Shown piece after piece: positions 22,268 through 30,323 of a stretch of DNA of 33,800 bases. This DNA is from Blautia sp. AF19-10LB (GTDB lineage Bacteria; Bacillota; Clostridia; Lachnospirales; Lachnospiraceae): the NCBI RefSeq assembly GCF_003461245.1, contig NZ_QTWS01000036.1:417-34216 (forward strand), given 5' to 3'. The notes beneath the pieces were generated by a model. That model searched no databases. It was not told the DNA's origin and worked only from the letters and a program-made list of their open reading frames with translations. Each line of letters opens with the position of its first letter. Within the stretch, counting starts at the first letter, position 1. Position numbers and translations under genes: made by a program.

Positions 22268-23005
22268 ATTTATCACCTCTCAATCCATCAACATTTTTCT
22301 GCATAGATAAATTTTTTCATCAATTCTTTCCTTGTAATTATACACTTTTTCTGATGATATTGCTATCTGCAAGGATATTTGAACTTACTATTGAACTCTT
22401 CTTACTGAAAAATATAGATACTCAATTTGAATATTTTTTTCGACAATTACGTAGTATTTCTGTCTGAAGATTCTTATTGTCCTTTTTGGGGGCTTATAAA
22501 TAAATTTTATTATATATTTATATGATTTTATACTGAAAACTTCAAAATAGAGATACTATATTTATATTCAAGGAAAAGAAATCGAAAATATGCACAACAT
22601 TACCATTTTTTCCAAATACGATCTTTTTTACCTAATTACTCAAATCTTACAGTATCTGTTTTCTAGTAATATTATGTTTTTTCATAGCCTTATAAATGCT
22701 CAAAAAATCATTGAAAAAACCGTAAAACGTGCTATAATTATTCTCCGTTATTGAGCAAAGTACTAATTGACATCCAAATATTTTTCAGAAGGACAATTAT
22801 GCGTAAAAAATGAATTAAGAATAATACTTATGTGAACGTTATTGCTTACATTGATAATAATCGTCAATTTTAGCATTTTTGCGTCAAATCAAAATATTGA
22901 TTAATCTGATATAAAAATCTCCTCATTACATGATAAAGAGAGATTATCTTTGAATGTCACATCATTAGGCAATGACTTCTTGGTTAAAAATTAGTAGGAG
23001 ATATA
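22268..23005. other. 738-nt AT-rich gene-free stretch
   Basis: No coding frame of note. It contains a minus-strand extended -10 TGTATAAT (22337-22342), probably for the cysteine-rich gene, and the strong plus-strand promoter at 22711-22738. Near 22800 there is a ribosome-binding-site-like AAGGAC and a 4-codon frame (ATG to TGA), which may be a relic of a lost gene start. Otherwise nothing is seen. Confidence 0.5.
22711..22738 (+). promoter_or_regulatory. strong rightward promoter, probably of the SUKH gene
   Basis: TTGAAA (22711-22716), 16 bp, TATAAT (22733-22738) with the extended TGC just before the -10. The leader to the SUKH ATG would be about 260 nt. Confidence 0.55.
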
Positions 23006-23548
23006 ATGGAAGATGTAAATGCAATACACAGAATTTTCAAAAATTTAAAATATGAAATGGATAATAATGGTTGGGTCTATCAATGGCATTTAGGTGATGA
23101 GCCTATAAAAGTAACTCATAAATTTTACCCACCTGTATCCTCCGAAGAATTTCAGTTATTTGAAAAATATTTTCCCAACATGAAACTTCCCGCTTCGTAT
23201 AAAGCCTTTTTATCTTGTTCAAATGGAATGGAGCTTTTTTGTGGAGAAGAGGGTAGTTCTCTAGTCAGCTGTACCATCTACTCTTTAAAAGAAGCTCTTA
23301 ATCAAAAAGAGGTTTGGAATAATACACCCATTTTATCTGATCCAGAATTCACATATCATCTTCCCATTCTTTTTCTGCAAGATATAGGTGATATAACCAT
23401 GGATTTACAAGCTGTATTAGAAGGTAGAGAAGATTATTTATGTTATCCCGCTCCTGACACCAATCGTTTTAACCTTCCTTTTAATGAATGGCTGGAGCGA
23501 TATATTGTATGCCAGGGACATGAATTTTGGTTTTTCTTAAATCCGTAA
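23006..23548 (+). CDS. SMI1/KNR4 (SUKH) family protein, 180 aa
   Basis: The pattern K-F-Y-P-P-V-S-S-E-E-F-Q-L-F-E-K-Y-F (about 38-55), then L-P-A-S-Y-K-A-F-L-S-C-S-N-G-M-E-L (about 62-78), an I-Y-S-L-K-E-A motif and F-N-E-W-L-E-R-Y-I near the end are typical of SUKH domains. Cytosolic, no signal peptide. In bacteria SUKH proteins are usually immunity proteins for polymorphic or contact-dependent toxins. No toxin gene is seen next to it here; the minus-strand neighbour is a DUF4209 protein. ATG has AGGAG 6 nt upstream. An orphan immunity gene is the simplest reading. Confidence 0.82.
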   Translation: MEDVNAIHRIFKNLKYEMDNNGWVYQWHLGDEPIKVTHKFYPPVSSEEFQLFEKYFPNMKLPASYKAFLSCSNGMELFCGEEGSSLVSCTIYSLKEALNQKEVWNNTPILSDPEFTYHLPILFLQDIGDITMDLQAVLEGREDYLCYPAPDTNRFNLPFNEWLERYIVCQGHEFWFFLNP

Positions 23549-23598
23549 CTACCAAAATACTTTCTCTCTATTTTTTAGGTATAAAAATATATGTTTAT

Positions 23599-23635
23599 AA
23601 AAACACTCTGACTACTAATAAGTTGGAGTGTTTTT
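23599..23635. terminator. terminator after the SUKH gene
   Basis: AAAAACACTC (23599-23608) and GAGTGTTTTT (23626-23635) form a 10-bp stem with A and T flanks, so it could work from both sides. Confidence 0.8.
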
Positions 23636-23659
23636 ATAATTCATATTATATTTATAGAT

Positions 23660-23780
23660 TTACTCTCAGTGCTACACATTCCGGGGGTTGAGGGCGTCCC
23701 CAAAGTGCGTTTTGATATCCAAACGATATGCTTGCCGGGTACTTCCAAACACTTTTTAAGGAAACCATACCATCCGTCCA
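23660..23780. other. unexplained GC-richer fragment
   Basis: A patch of about 100 bases, richer in GC than its surroundings, lies between the SUKH terminator and the DUF4209 gene. It has open frames on both strands without starts; one minus frame ends G-D-A-L-N-P-R-N-V-stop. It looks like a gene remnant of unknown origin. Confidence 0.3.
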
Positions 23781-23791
23781 ACCATTTTATA

Positions 23792-25585
23792 TTAATTCTC
23801 ATCCATATTATCTTTCTTCTCCATCAGCTGTTTCAGCTTTTTATTTATTTTACTTCTATTCTCCTCCTGTAATTTTCCGCAGAATAGATAGCAAAATTTC
23901 AGTGCAAACCACCAGATATACAAAGCTTTAAAGCTCTGGAATGCCTGATCATCCAGCATTCCATGTGCCACATTGTTGCGCATGTTAAATCCAAATTTTG
24001 AACAGAAAATCGTATTTAAAGCAAATATAAGGTCTTCATCCAGACTTTCTTTTACTCCTTCCAATTCTAAGACAGCGTGCATTGATTTTATTTCTTCAAT
24101 CCCTTCTTCATTCATGTTATAAACAGGTTCTCCACATTCCACTGCCAGATATCTTACTGCATTTTCTATCTGTGGAATCAGGATACTTAGCGCCGTCAAA
24201 AAATCTCCAGAAAAGCCAAACATGAGACCCTTGGTATACGATTCTTTTCTCCCCTCCGGAATCGCACAACTTACATCTACAATCTTTTTTACATCACTCT
24301 CTTCGATCACAAATCTGGAACGAATATATTCAAACGTATTTCTCACCAGAATCTGTGCAAAATAATCCATCTCCATGGCTGCTGTCCGCTCCATATTATC
24401 CTTAAGCGCACCTTCATCGATTGTTCCATCAGGCTTTTTCACAGGCCTGCTTTTAGCAATTAATTTTCCTCCTTTTCCAAGGATTGCCGCTGGAAATATC
24501 GTGTTCAGGATCCCAGTCCTATTTAATACTTGATTCTTTACCTTTTCTCTTACCGGAATCGGAAGAAATGAAGCAAAATAACATAATGCCTCTTCTTTAT
24601 CAAGATCTTCCAGTTGGCGGAACAGTTCTTTTACAATGCCGCTGGCATCCTGTTTATCACTCCATACCATCATCTCCGAAAGGGAAGCTTCTTCTATCTG
24701 TGCTATTTCCTGCAACAGTGCCTTTCTTTCTTCTTCCGTACCCTGTATGGTCTTTAACAACTGAATAACCTCTTTCAAATAGTGAATCTTTCTCATTAAA
24801 TTTCCTTTGGAAGAGGCCCCGGCATATTCAGCCTCCATCCGGACAGCCTGAATCTTACGTCTTCGTATCGCAATCAGTTTAGGTTCAGTAATACACTTTT
24901 TCTTCTGCCAGTTATTTTTTCTGCAATAGAGTTCTTCCAACAGATCACAAAACTTACCAATGAGCAGTGCATCGCAGCTATTATCATCGTAAGTTTTCGA
25001 GATATTTTCCACATAAGGGATCAGATATCCTGTATCCACTTTTTCCTCCATGGCAGTTTTTATCAAATATCCAATTTTTGCATGGCTGCTGTTATCATAC
25101 TCTTCTAATACTTTTATCAGCAGATTCTTTCGCACCTCTTCATTGATTTCCTTGCTTCGGATTTTTTTAGAGATAAACAAGATCCGGTTTATAGCCATGA
25201 TATGATCTGCAAATGCACCGGTGTTCTTCAAGTGTTCGCAATAAGCCGTTTCTGCTATTTTAGCATTTGAAAAATCATTTTCCACAACCCATAAAAAATC
25301 TGATATCTTTGCCTTGTTGATCGGTGCGATGGGATAGCTTCGGATTTCCTCCAGCAATGCCTGATACTCTTCTCTATTTATATCTTTCCGATTCCAAATG
25401 CTGCGGGCATAGGAAAACGGTACGTCTTTAGGCGTATCAATCCATCGTTCCACAATAATATCCACCAGAAGATTCCTGAATTCCCCATCCATCGGTCCGC
25501 AGAAATCTGTCAGTGCTTTCTCTGCCGTTTGAAAATTAGGTCCTTTTAAAATCTCTGCGATCTGCTCTGCCATTTTTTCTGCCAT
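23792..25585 (-). CDS. DUF4209-type protein with an RNxxxH (HEPN-like) motif, 597 aa
   Basis: Large, helical, soluble protein. Near the C-terminus M-R-N-N-V-A-H-G places R536 and H541 in the Rx4H arrangement, and R-N-x-x-x-H-G is the hallmark I recall for DUF4209. A HEPN-type RNase uses the same Arg/His pair, preceded here by a helical segment and followed by a hydrophobic helix (A-L-Y-I-W-W-F-A-L-K-F). Residues 1-400 have no recognised domain; a Lys/Glu-rich helix lies near 245-310. The ATG at 25585 has GGAGG 7 nt upstream. It stands alone behind its own promoter. Nuclease activity and any defence role are inferences from the motif. Confidence 0.75.
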   Translation of the reverse strand: MAEKMAEQIAEILKGPNFQTAEKALTDFCGPMDGEFRNLLVDIIVERWIDTPKDVPFSYARSIWNRKDINREEYQALLEEIRSYPIAPINKAKISDFLWVVENDFSNAKIAETAYCEHLKNTGAFADHIMAINRILFISKKIRSKEINEEVRKNLLIKVLEEYDNSSHAKIGYLIKTAMEEKVDTGYLIPYVENISKTYDDNSCDALLIGKFCDLLEELYCRKNNWQKKKCITEPKLIAIRRRKIQAVRMEAEYAGASSKGNLMRKIHYLKEVIQLLKTIQGTEEERKALLQEIAQIEEASLSEMMVWSDKQDASGIVKELFRQLEDLDKEEALCYFASFLPIPVREKVKNQVLNRTGILNTIFPAAILGKGGKLIAKSRPVKKPDGTIDEGALKDNMERTAAMEMDYFAQILVRNTFEYIRSRFVIEESDVKKIVDVSCAIPEGRKESYTKGLMFGFSGDFLTALSILIPQIENAVRYLAVECGEPVYNMNEEGIEEIKSMHAVLELEGVKESLDEDLIFALNTIFCSKFGFNMRNNVAHGMLDDQAFQSFKALYIWWFALKFCYLFCGKLQEENRSKINKKLKQLMEKKDNMDEN

Positions 25586-25616
25586 ACATATTCCTCCAAC
25601 CTTTTTCTATAGGAAA

Positions 25617-25646
25617 AGTATAACGTATTTTTCTTTTTCCTGTAAA
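25617..25646 (-). promoter_or_regulatory. promoter of the DUF4209-type gene
   Basis: Minus-strand TTTACA (25641-25646), 18 bp, TATACT (25617-25622). It begins directly after the terminator of the lipoprotein gene. Confidence 0.6.
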
Positions 25647-25647
25647 G

Positions 25648-25677
25648 CAGAAAGACCTGAAAATCCAGGTCTTTCTG
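25648..25677 (-). terminator. terminator of the regulator-kinase-lipoprotein operon
   Basis: CAGAAAGACCTG (25648-25659) and CAGGTCTTTCTG (25666-25677) form a perfect 12-bp stem with a 6-nt loop, 31 nt after the lipoprotein stop. The tail is only moderately T-rich. Confidence 0.75.
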
Positions 25678-25708
25678 TCATCATTGATTAGAAATTGAAA
25701 TTCACACT

Positions 25709-27091
25709 CTATTTTATATCCTTGGAACCCATAGAAGCCGCCCATCCAGCCTGAATCCTTTGTATTACGCTTCCATCCCGTGCATCAATCGTAAGGAGTG
25801 GAACACCTGCAGCATCCATCGTCACGTCTCCCATGACCGGTCCATCCTCCCCATTTCCGTACTCATACTCTGGCTCTTTGGATGTCCAGGTTCCATAAAA
25901 ATCCCACACCGGGATCAGAACTGCTTCGGTATCGCTGCCTTCACTGTCTGGCATGCACATATAACCCAGTTGTACCTTTGTTATGGTTATCTCCGCACTC
26001 TGTGCATCAATGGACGGATAACGGTAGTGGCTTCCTCCATCAACAGAGATCAGCCGATACTTGTCTTCTGTCATGACCTGCAAAGTGATCGTTTTTTCAA
26101 AGATATCCTTGACCTCATCAAAAGGAAGTAAGAACAGCCTCTCATCGGAAGCATTCGTGGCTTCTATGGGATTTCGGTGCAGAAAACTCTGAAGTGTCCC
26201 ACTGCAAAAGTCCATCGTCAATACTTCATTTTCCCATCCTTCAGACTGTCCTTCATGAAGTGTTCCATCTTCGTTTTCCCATTCAAGAGCCTGTTCATTA
26301 ACAGGCAGAGAGGTTTCCCTCACATAATTAACCGGAACCCCGTCTATCATCCGTTCAAAAATGAAGTCATCTTTTTCTAGGGTAGTGCTTCCTTCAGTAA
26401 GTGCTTTTGAGGAACTTTCAAATATCTCCCAGTCTCCGGACACAAGACCTGAAACCTTCTCCTTTGCTTCCTTTTCAGACACTTTCCCACTTCCTGCCTT
26501 TATATAATTTTGAAAGCGTTCTTCCCTTTCTTTTTTCTCACTTGATGCCAGGGTCATGTCCCCACAATCGTCAAAGCTAAACTTCGCTATCTGAAATCCA
26601 AGTTCCTCCACATCCGATACCTGCTCACTCTGTGTATAAGAATACCGATAGGTCAGTCCATCTACTGTATATGTCCCCGCCTGTTCGTTCTCATTCTTCT
26701 CTTCCTGCATGGACTGTCCTTTTCCGAACGTGTCTTTTATTTTATTCTGTTCTTCTTCAGAAATCGCCATTCTTTTTACCTTTTTTAAACAGATTGCATC
26801 TACATCCGGCACTTTTACCGGTGCATCCGCTGTCAGGGTAAAATTCATCGGGGTTTCTTTATCCTCCCGGTCCGCTGATCTTAGATCTGCCTGGATCGTT
26901 GTCTGGTATGTTTCCGGTGCCTGTACCTGTTCGGCAACGGTTTTCTGAACTGTCTCCTTTTTCTCTTCTTTTTTCTGTTCTGTCTGATCCTTTTCTTCCA
27001 CAACAGCAGACTGGACAATACGGTCACATCCGGATAATGTCAAAAGATTCATACACAGAACGGCTCCCATAAACATTTTTATTTTCTTCAT
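25709..27091 (-). CDS. lipoprotein, DUF6034-like, third gene of a two-component operon, 460 aa
   Basis: The signal peptide M-K-K-I-K-M-F-M-G-A-V-L followed by lipobox L-S-G-C (C22) predicts a lipoprotein anchored outside the membrane. A Glu/Lys/Gln-rich linker follows (about 30-60), then a folded region ending in V-P-L-L-T-I-D-A-R-D-G-S-V-I-Q-R. That ending and I-P-V-W-D-F-Y-G resemble two-component-linked lipoproteins of gut Clostridia; I name DUF6034 from memory. ATG at 27091 is preceded by AAAGGATGG; the frame continues upstream but lacks a better start. It may modulate the kinase encoded just upstream, or be its regulated product. Confidence 0.7.
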   Translation of the reverse strand: MKKIKMFMGAVLCMNLLTLSGCDRIVQSAVVEEKDQTEQKKEEKKETVQKTVAEQVQAPETYQTTIQADLRSADREDKETPMNFTLTADAPVKVPDVDAICLKKVKRMAISEEEQNKIKDTFGKGQSMQEEKNENEQAGTYTVDGLTYRYSYTQSEQVSDVEELGFQIAKFSFDDCGDMTLASSEKKEREERFQNYIKAGSGKVSEKEAKEKVSGLVSGDWEIFESSSKALTEGSTTLEKDDFIFERMIDGVPVNYVRETSLPVNEQALEWENEDGTLHEGQSEGWENEVLTMDFCSGTLQSFLHRNPIEATNASDERLFLLPFDEVKDIFEKTITLQVMTEDKYRLISVDGGSHYRYPSIDAQSAEITITKVQLGYMCMPDSEGSDTEAVLIPVWDFYGTWTSKEPEYEYGNGEDGPVMGDVTMDAAGVPLLTIDARDGSVIQRIQAGWAASMGSKDIK

Positions 27092-27118
27092 CCTTTTTCC
27101 ATCCTTTCCTTTCGGTAT

Positions 27119-27155
27119 TAAAAAAGGTACCCTCTTCTTATGAGAAAAGAGTACC
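27119..27155 (-). terminator. hairpin with T-tail between kinase 3 and the lipoprotein gene
   Basis: GGTACCCTCTT (27126-27136) pairs with AAGAGTACC (27147-27155) with one interruption, followed in the minus direction by TTTTTT. It would lower expression of the lipoprotein relative to the kinase. Confidence 0.65.
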
Positions 27156-27201
27156 ATATTGCTTTGCCGATGTATTCATCAAGATGTAAACAAATTGTAA
27201 A

Positions 27202-28461
27202 TCAGAAGATGGCTCTTACCGTGGTCCCCTCTCTCTGTCTGCTTTCGATTTTCAAGCATCCGCCATGGATTTCAGCCACCTTCACGCAGAGTGCCAGCCC
27301 AAGTCCGGATCCGCCTTCTTTTCGGCTTCGTGATTTGTCCACCATATAAAATGCATCTGTGATCTTTCCCAGTTCTTCCTCCGGGATCCCCATTCCGGTA
27401 TCCGACACCTCAAAGATCTTTTTTCCAGCTTTCTCATAAGCCTTTACCCAAATGCTTCCACCGGCATCCGTAGCTTTTAGGGCATTGTCGATCAGGTTTA
27501 TCAGAAGGCTTTCCATCAAGGCCGGATCCATTTTCATGGAAAAGGCTTCACATTCCATCTTGAGGTGCACCGCTTTCTTTTCTGCCTGTTCTTTTTCCAT
27601 GTCTATGACATGGTTTAAAAGGTCACCTGCCATGGTCATTTCCATCTGTATGGCATGGTTCTGATAAAGCCCCAGCATCTGCAGCATCTTCCCAGAAAGA
27701 GCCTCCAGGCGTTTTCCCTCCCGGTTGATATGTTCCAGTGCCCGGTCTTTCTGTTCATCTTTCAGCTTTACATGGCGCAGGGTATCCGAATACCCGATAA
27801 TGGACGTTAACGGGGTACGCATTTCATGGGAAAGTGCCCCCATGAGCAGCTCCTGTTTCTCTGCCACTTCCTGTAGCTTCTCCATCTGTTCCACAGTTCT
27901 TCGCATCATCATATAAATAAAAAGGCCGGCGATCAGGAACACAGCCAGATAAATTCCCAAAAACCAGACAGCGGTCTGTCTCAGCTCTGCAAAAAGCCCT
28001 GTGACTTCCCGGACAGAGAGGACTTCGTATCCTTCCGGTCTGGATAATGATTCCAGCTGGAGAAGGAGGTATTTCTGTCCCAGTTTCTGTATCTTGTAGG
28101 CATACGGATCTCCTTCATCCTTTAAGCCTAAGTTTTCGAGCCCCACCACTTTATAATTTGTCAGATTTTCAATGACGGCATTGCTTTTTCGGTCGATCAG
28201 GGCCATGCCTTCCCCACAGCATCGCTGGAACTGAAAGCCCATATAAGCCTGCTTTCCAGTCTCGGACATCTGCTCATATTTGCTGTTATCCCAAAATTGT
28301 TCCAGGAGTATCTTGCCATTTTCCAGCTGTCTTCCGTAGGTCTCTGCAGCATTATTGAGGCTTCGTTTTCCTGTGATATAAAGACTTAGCGTTCCCACTG
28401 GGATCAGGGCACATAATAGCGTTACCAGCATAAGAAGTACCGTTCGTTTCCACAGCTTCAT
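27202..28461 (-). CDS. sensor histidine kinase with extracytoplasmic sensor, 419 aa
   Basis: Helices at 8-28 and 165-186 enclose a sensor of about 135 residues outside the membrane, with a C-C pair at 81-82. H212 sits in G-A-L-S-H-E-M-R-T-P. The N box L-I-D-N-A-L-K-A-T, G1 D-T-G-M-G-I-P and G2 G-S-G-L-G-L-A-L-C are intact. The start is 2 nt after the regulator stop, so the pair is coupled. This is a classical PhoR/VanS-like kinase, unlike the two transporter-linked kinases elsewhere in the window. The signal is unknown; the lipoprotein downstream is a likely partner. Confidence 0.92.
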   Translation of the reverse strand: MKLWKRTVLLMLVTLLCALIPVGTLSLYITGKRSLNNAAETYGRQLENGKILLEQFWDNSKYEQMSETGKQAYMGFQFQRCCGEGMALIDRKSNAVIENLTNYKVVGLENLGLKDEGDPYAYKIQKLGQKYLLLQLESLSRPEGYEVLSVREVTGLFAELRQTAVWFLGIYLAVFLIAGLFIYMMMRRTVEQMEKLQEVAEKQELLMGALSHEMRTPLTSIIGYSDTLRHVKLKDEQKDRALEHINREGKRLEALSGKMLQMLGLYQNHAIQMEMTMAGDLLNHVIDMEKEQAEKKAVHLKMECEAFSMKMDPALMESLLINLIDNALKATDAGGSIWVKAYEKAGKKIFEVSDTGMGIPEEELGKITDAFYMVDKSRSRKEGGSGLGLALCVKVAEIHGGCLKIESRQREGTTVRAIF

Positions 28462-28463
28462 CC

Positions 28464-29123
28464 TTATTCCTCCAGACGGTATCCAAGTTTCGGGATCGTC
28501 CTGATCTCATCATAAAGTTCCAGCTTTTTTCTGAGCTGTCCGATATGGACATCCACCGTCCTGCTTTCTCCCAGGTAGTTTTCTCCCCAGACCCGTTTTA
28601 ACAGTTCTTCCCTTCCAAGCGCAATGTTCTTATTTTGCAGGAGTAGCACAAAGAGGTCATATTCCATTGGCTTTAGGCTTACCGGAAGCCCGTCTTTGTA
28701 GACCTGATGGCTTTGCATGTCCACCAGGATGTTCCGGACCGTTAAGACTTTCTTGGCCCGTCCCGTCCTCTCCAGCACCTTCTCAATGCGTACCAGAAGT
28801 TCCAGCATCTCAAAAGGTTTTACCATATAATCTTCCGCACCCAGCTTTAATCCCTTCACCTTGGAAGCCACATCATCCTTTGCAGTCAGGTAGAGCACCG
28901 GAAGCTCCTTCTTTTTAAAATCCTCCATCAGTGCAAATCCGTCTTTTCCCGGCAGCATGATATCCACCACTGCCAGGTCCGCGTCCTCCTGCCATAAGAG
29001 CAGCCTCTGGGCTTCTTCCCCATCATACGCTGCCACAGTCTCATACCCTGCTGCCTCCAGGTTCATGCACAGCAATTCTGAAATTGCACGGTCATCTTCT
29101 ATCACCAAAATTTTATTTTTCAT
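28464..29123 (-). CDS. OmpR-family response regulator, 219 aa
   Basis: Receiver with E9/D10-D11 and phospho-acceptor D54 in V-V-D-I-M-L-P-G, Lys in Y-M-V-K-P-F. The winged helix has L-K-P-M-E-Y-D-L-F-V-L-L, R-E-E-L-L-K-R-V-W-G and D-V-H-I-G-Q-L-R-K-K-L. ATG at 29123 with AGAGG about 11 nt upstream; the frame extends to 29174 over the junction with the truncated nuclease gene. First gene of regulator-kinase-lipoprotein; minus-strand TATACT lies about 25 nt upstream but without a clear -35. Confidence 0.92.
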   Translation of the reverse strand: MKNKILVIEDDRAISELLCMNLEAAGYETVAAYDGEEAQRLLLWQEDADLAVVDIMLPGKDGFALMEDFKKKELPVLYLTAKDDVASKVKGLKLGAEDYMVKPFEMLELLVRIEKVLERTGRAKKVLTVRNILVDMQSHQVYKDGLPVSLKPMEYDLFVLLLQNKNIALGREELLKRVWGENYLGESRTVDVHIGQLRKKLELYDEIRTIPKLGYRLEE

Positions 29124-29176
29124 TCCCGTTGCCACCTCTAACGCTTTTCTATAGTATAGTTTTTTATATCCCAAGT

Positions 29177-29557
29177 CTACATTGCATTTGTTCTTGTTTT
29201 CTCATCATTTATACGCATCAGGGCACGATAATGTGACCAGCTCAATTCAGGGCACAGTGTGTCTCGAATTAGAAAAGTACAATAAAACTGCCTCATCTTA
29301 CGAAGATTCGATTTATCAAAACCTTTTCCGAACTCTGCGGTCAACTGCTCAGAAAGATATTCCAATAATTTCTTTCCGTATTCTGCGCGATCATTTTCTC
29401 CACATGCTTTAAAAATCTGTTCTCCAATTTCCCAATAAGTTGTTACCATAGCAGAATTTACCGCTGTGCTTAAACGATGTTGTGCAGACACAATAGAATT
29501 ACGAATAGAATGATAAGTCTGTTCTGCATTTTGATTTTTTTGTAAATTATAATCCAT
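29177..29557 (-). pseudogene. truncated YhcG/DUF1016 PDDEXK nuclease, N-terminal domain only
   Basis: The 126 residues match the DUF1016 N-terminal helical domain: Q-T-Y-H-S-I-R-N-S-I-V-S-A, Y-W-E-I-G-E-Q-I, L-S-E-Q-L-T-A-E-F-G-K-G-F-D-K-S-N-L-R-K-M-R (shown in parts) and L-S-W-S-H-Y-R-A-L-M-R-I. The frame then ends after T-N-A-M. Family members run to about 330-350 residues and keep the PDDEXK nuclease core in the lost C-terminal half, so this copy cannot cut DNA. The ribosome binding site GGAG and ATG are intact. The break lies right at the upstream edge of the two-component operon. Confidence 0.82.
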
Positions 29558-29590
29558 GCTCTTTACTCCTCTGAATTTCCAAAATAAAAC

Positions 29591-29920
29591 TTACTGTTCT
29601 TCTATTGATTCAATATTTTCAATCCGCATCAGCTTAACTACCTGCTTATCTTTTTTCTCTGTATAACAAATTTTTATCCATTCATCATCTGCGTCTATTA
29701 TCTTGCAGGATAATTCAGTTTTTCCCGCAAAACTAAAAATGAACTCTGATCTGATAATACATTGTTTTCCTACAAGATCATTAATCAGCTTTGACATATA
29801 TGCCACTCCTCTCTGCTTTTTCTCCAATCGTTTTACTTTCGTTTCCAAACGCTTTACTTTTCCCGGATACGCCGAATAACAAAGTAGCAGCAATAATGCT
29901 GCAATTCCAAACCATTCCAT
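29591..29920 (-). CDS. small membrane-anchored protein of unknown function, 109 aa
   Basis: One N-terminal helix (M-E-W-F-G-I-A-A-L-L-L-L-L-C), a basic heptad-like linker K-V-K-R-L-E repeated twice, then a beta-rich domain of about 65 residues (L-V-G-K-Q-C-I-I...I-E-N-I-E-S-I) that may be an Sm- or SH3-like barrel. ATG at 29920 has GGAG 6-7 nt upstream; the frame is open to 29980. No family named with confidence. Confidence 0.6.
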   Translation of the reverse strand: MEWFGIAALLLLLCYSAYPGKVKRLETKVKRLEKKQRGVAYMSKLINDLVGKQCIIRSEFIFSFAGKTELSCKIIDADDEWIKICYTEKKDKQVVKLMRIENIESIEEQ

Positions 29921-30046
29921 ATTATTCTCCTTAGCAAACTTAACGCTAATATGTCTGTTCCTTAAAATATCTTTTGCCATTCAAATCATATCACACTATC
30001 AGCCATATTTCCATTTCAATTTACTTAGGCAAGTCACTTCGCTCAG

Positions 30047-30226
30047 CTACATCTCCTGTTGGCTTGCTTCTGTAACCAGCATCCTCTTAATCTTCTCCTG
30101 CAAGGTTTCCTTTGCATCTTCATCAATCGAATAGATCTCATTTATCTCGATTTTTTTCGCTTCCCGGTCAAAACGGTCAAAGACTTCTTTCCATATCTGG
30201 ACGGAACATACCCACTTTTCTTCCAT
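30047..30226 (-). CDS. short hypothetical ORF, possibly a remnant
   Basis: From the ATG at 30226 it gives 59 charged residues (K-E-V-F-D-R-F-D-R-E-A-K-K-I...), without a ribosome binding site. It may be the tail of a lost gene. The in-frame start at 30265 is no better. Confidence 0.3.
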   Translation of the reverse strand: MEEKWVCSVQIWKEVFDRFDREAKKIEINEIYSIDEDAKETLQEKIKRMLVTEASQQEM

Positions 30227-30323
30227 AAAATTATTGCTGATAATTATAAAAAAACAGAAGACCAATTAAGATCTTCCATTTTATAAACAAACCTCTATAT
30301 AAAACTATATATCCTGCCCATTT

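Noticed and set aside
23669..23872. 67-residue plus-strand frame
   Set aside because: No ribosome binding site, and its second half is antisense to the DUF4209-type gene.
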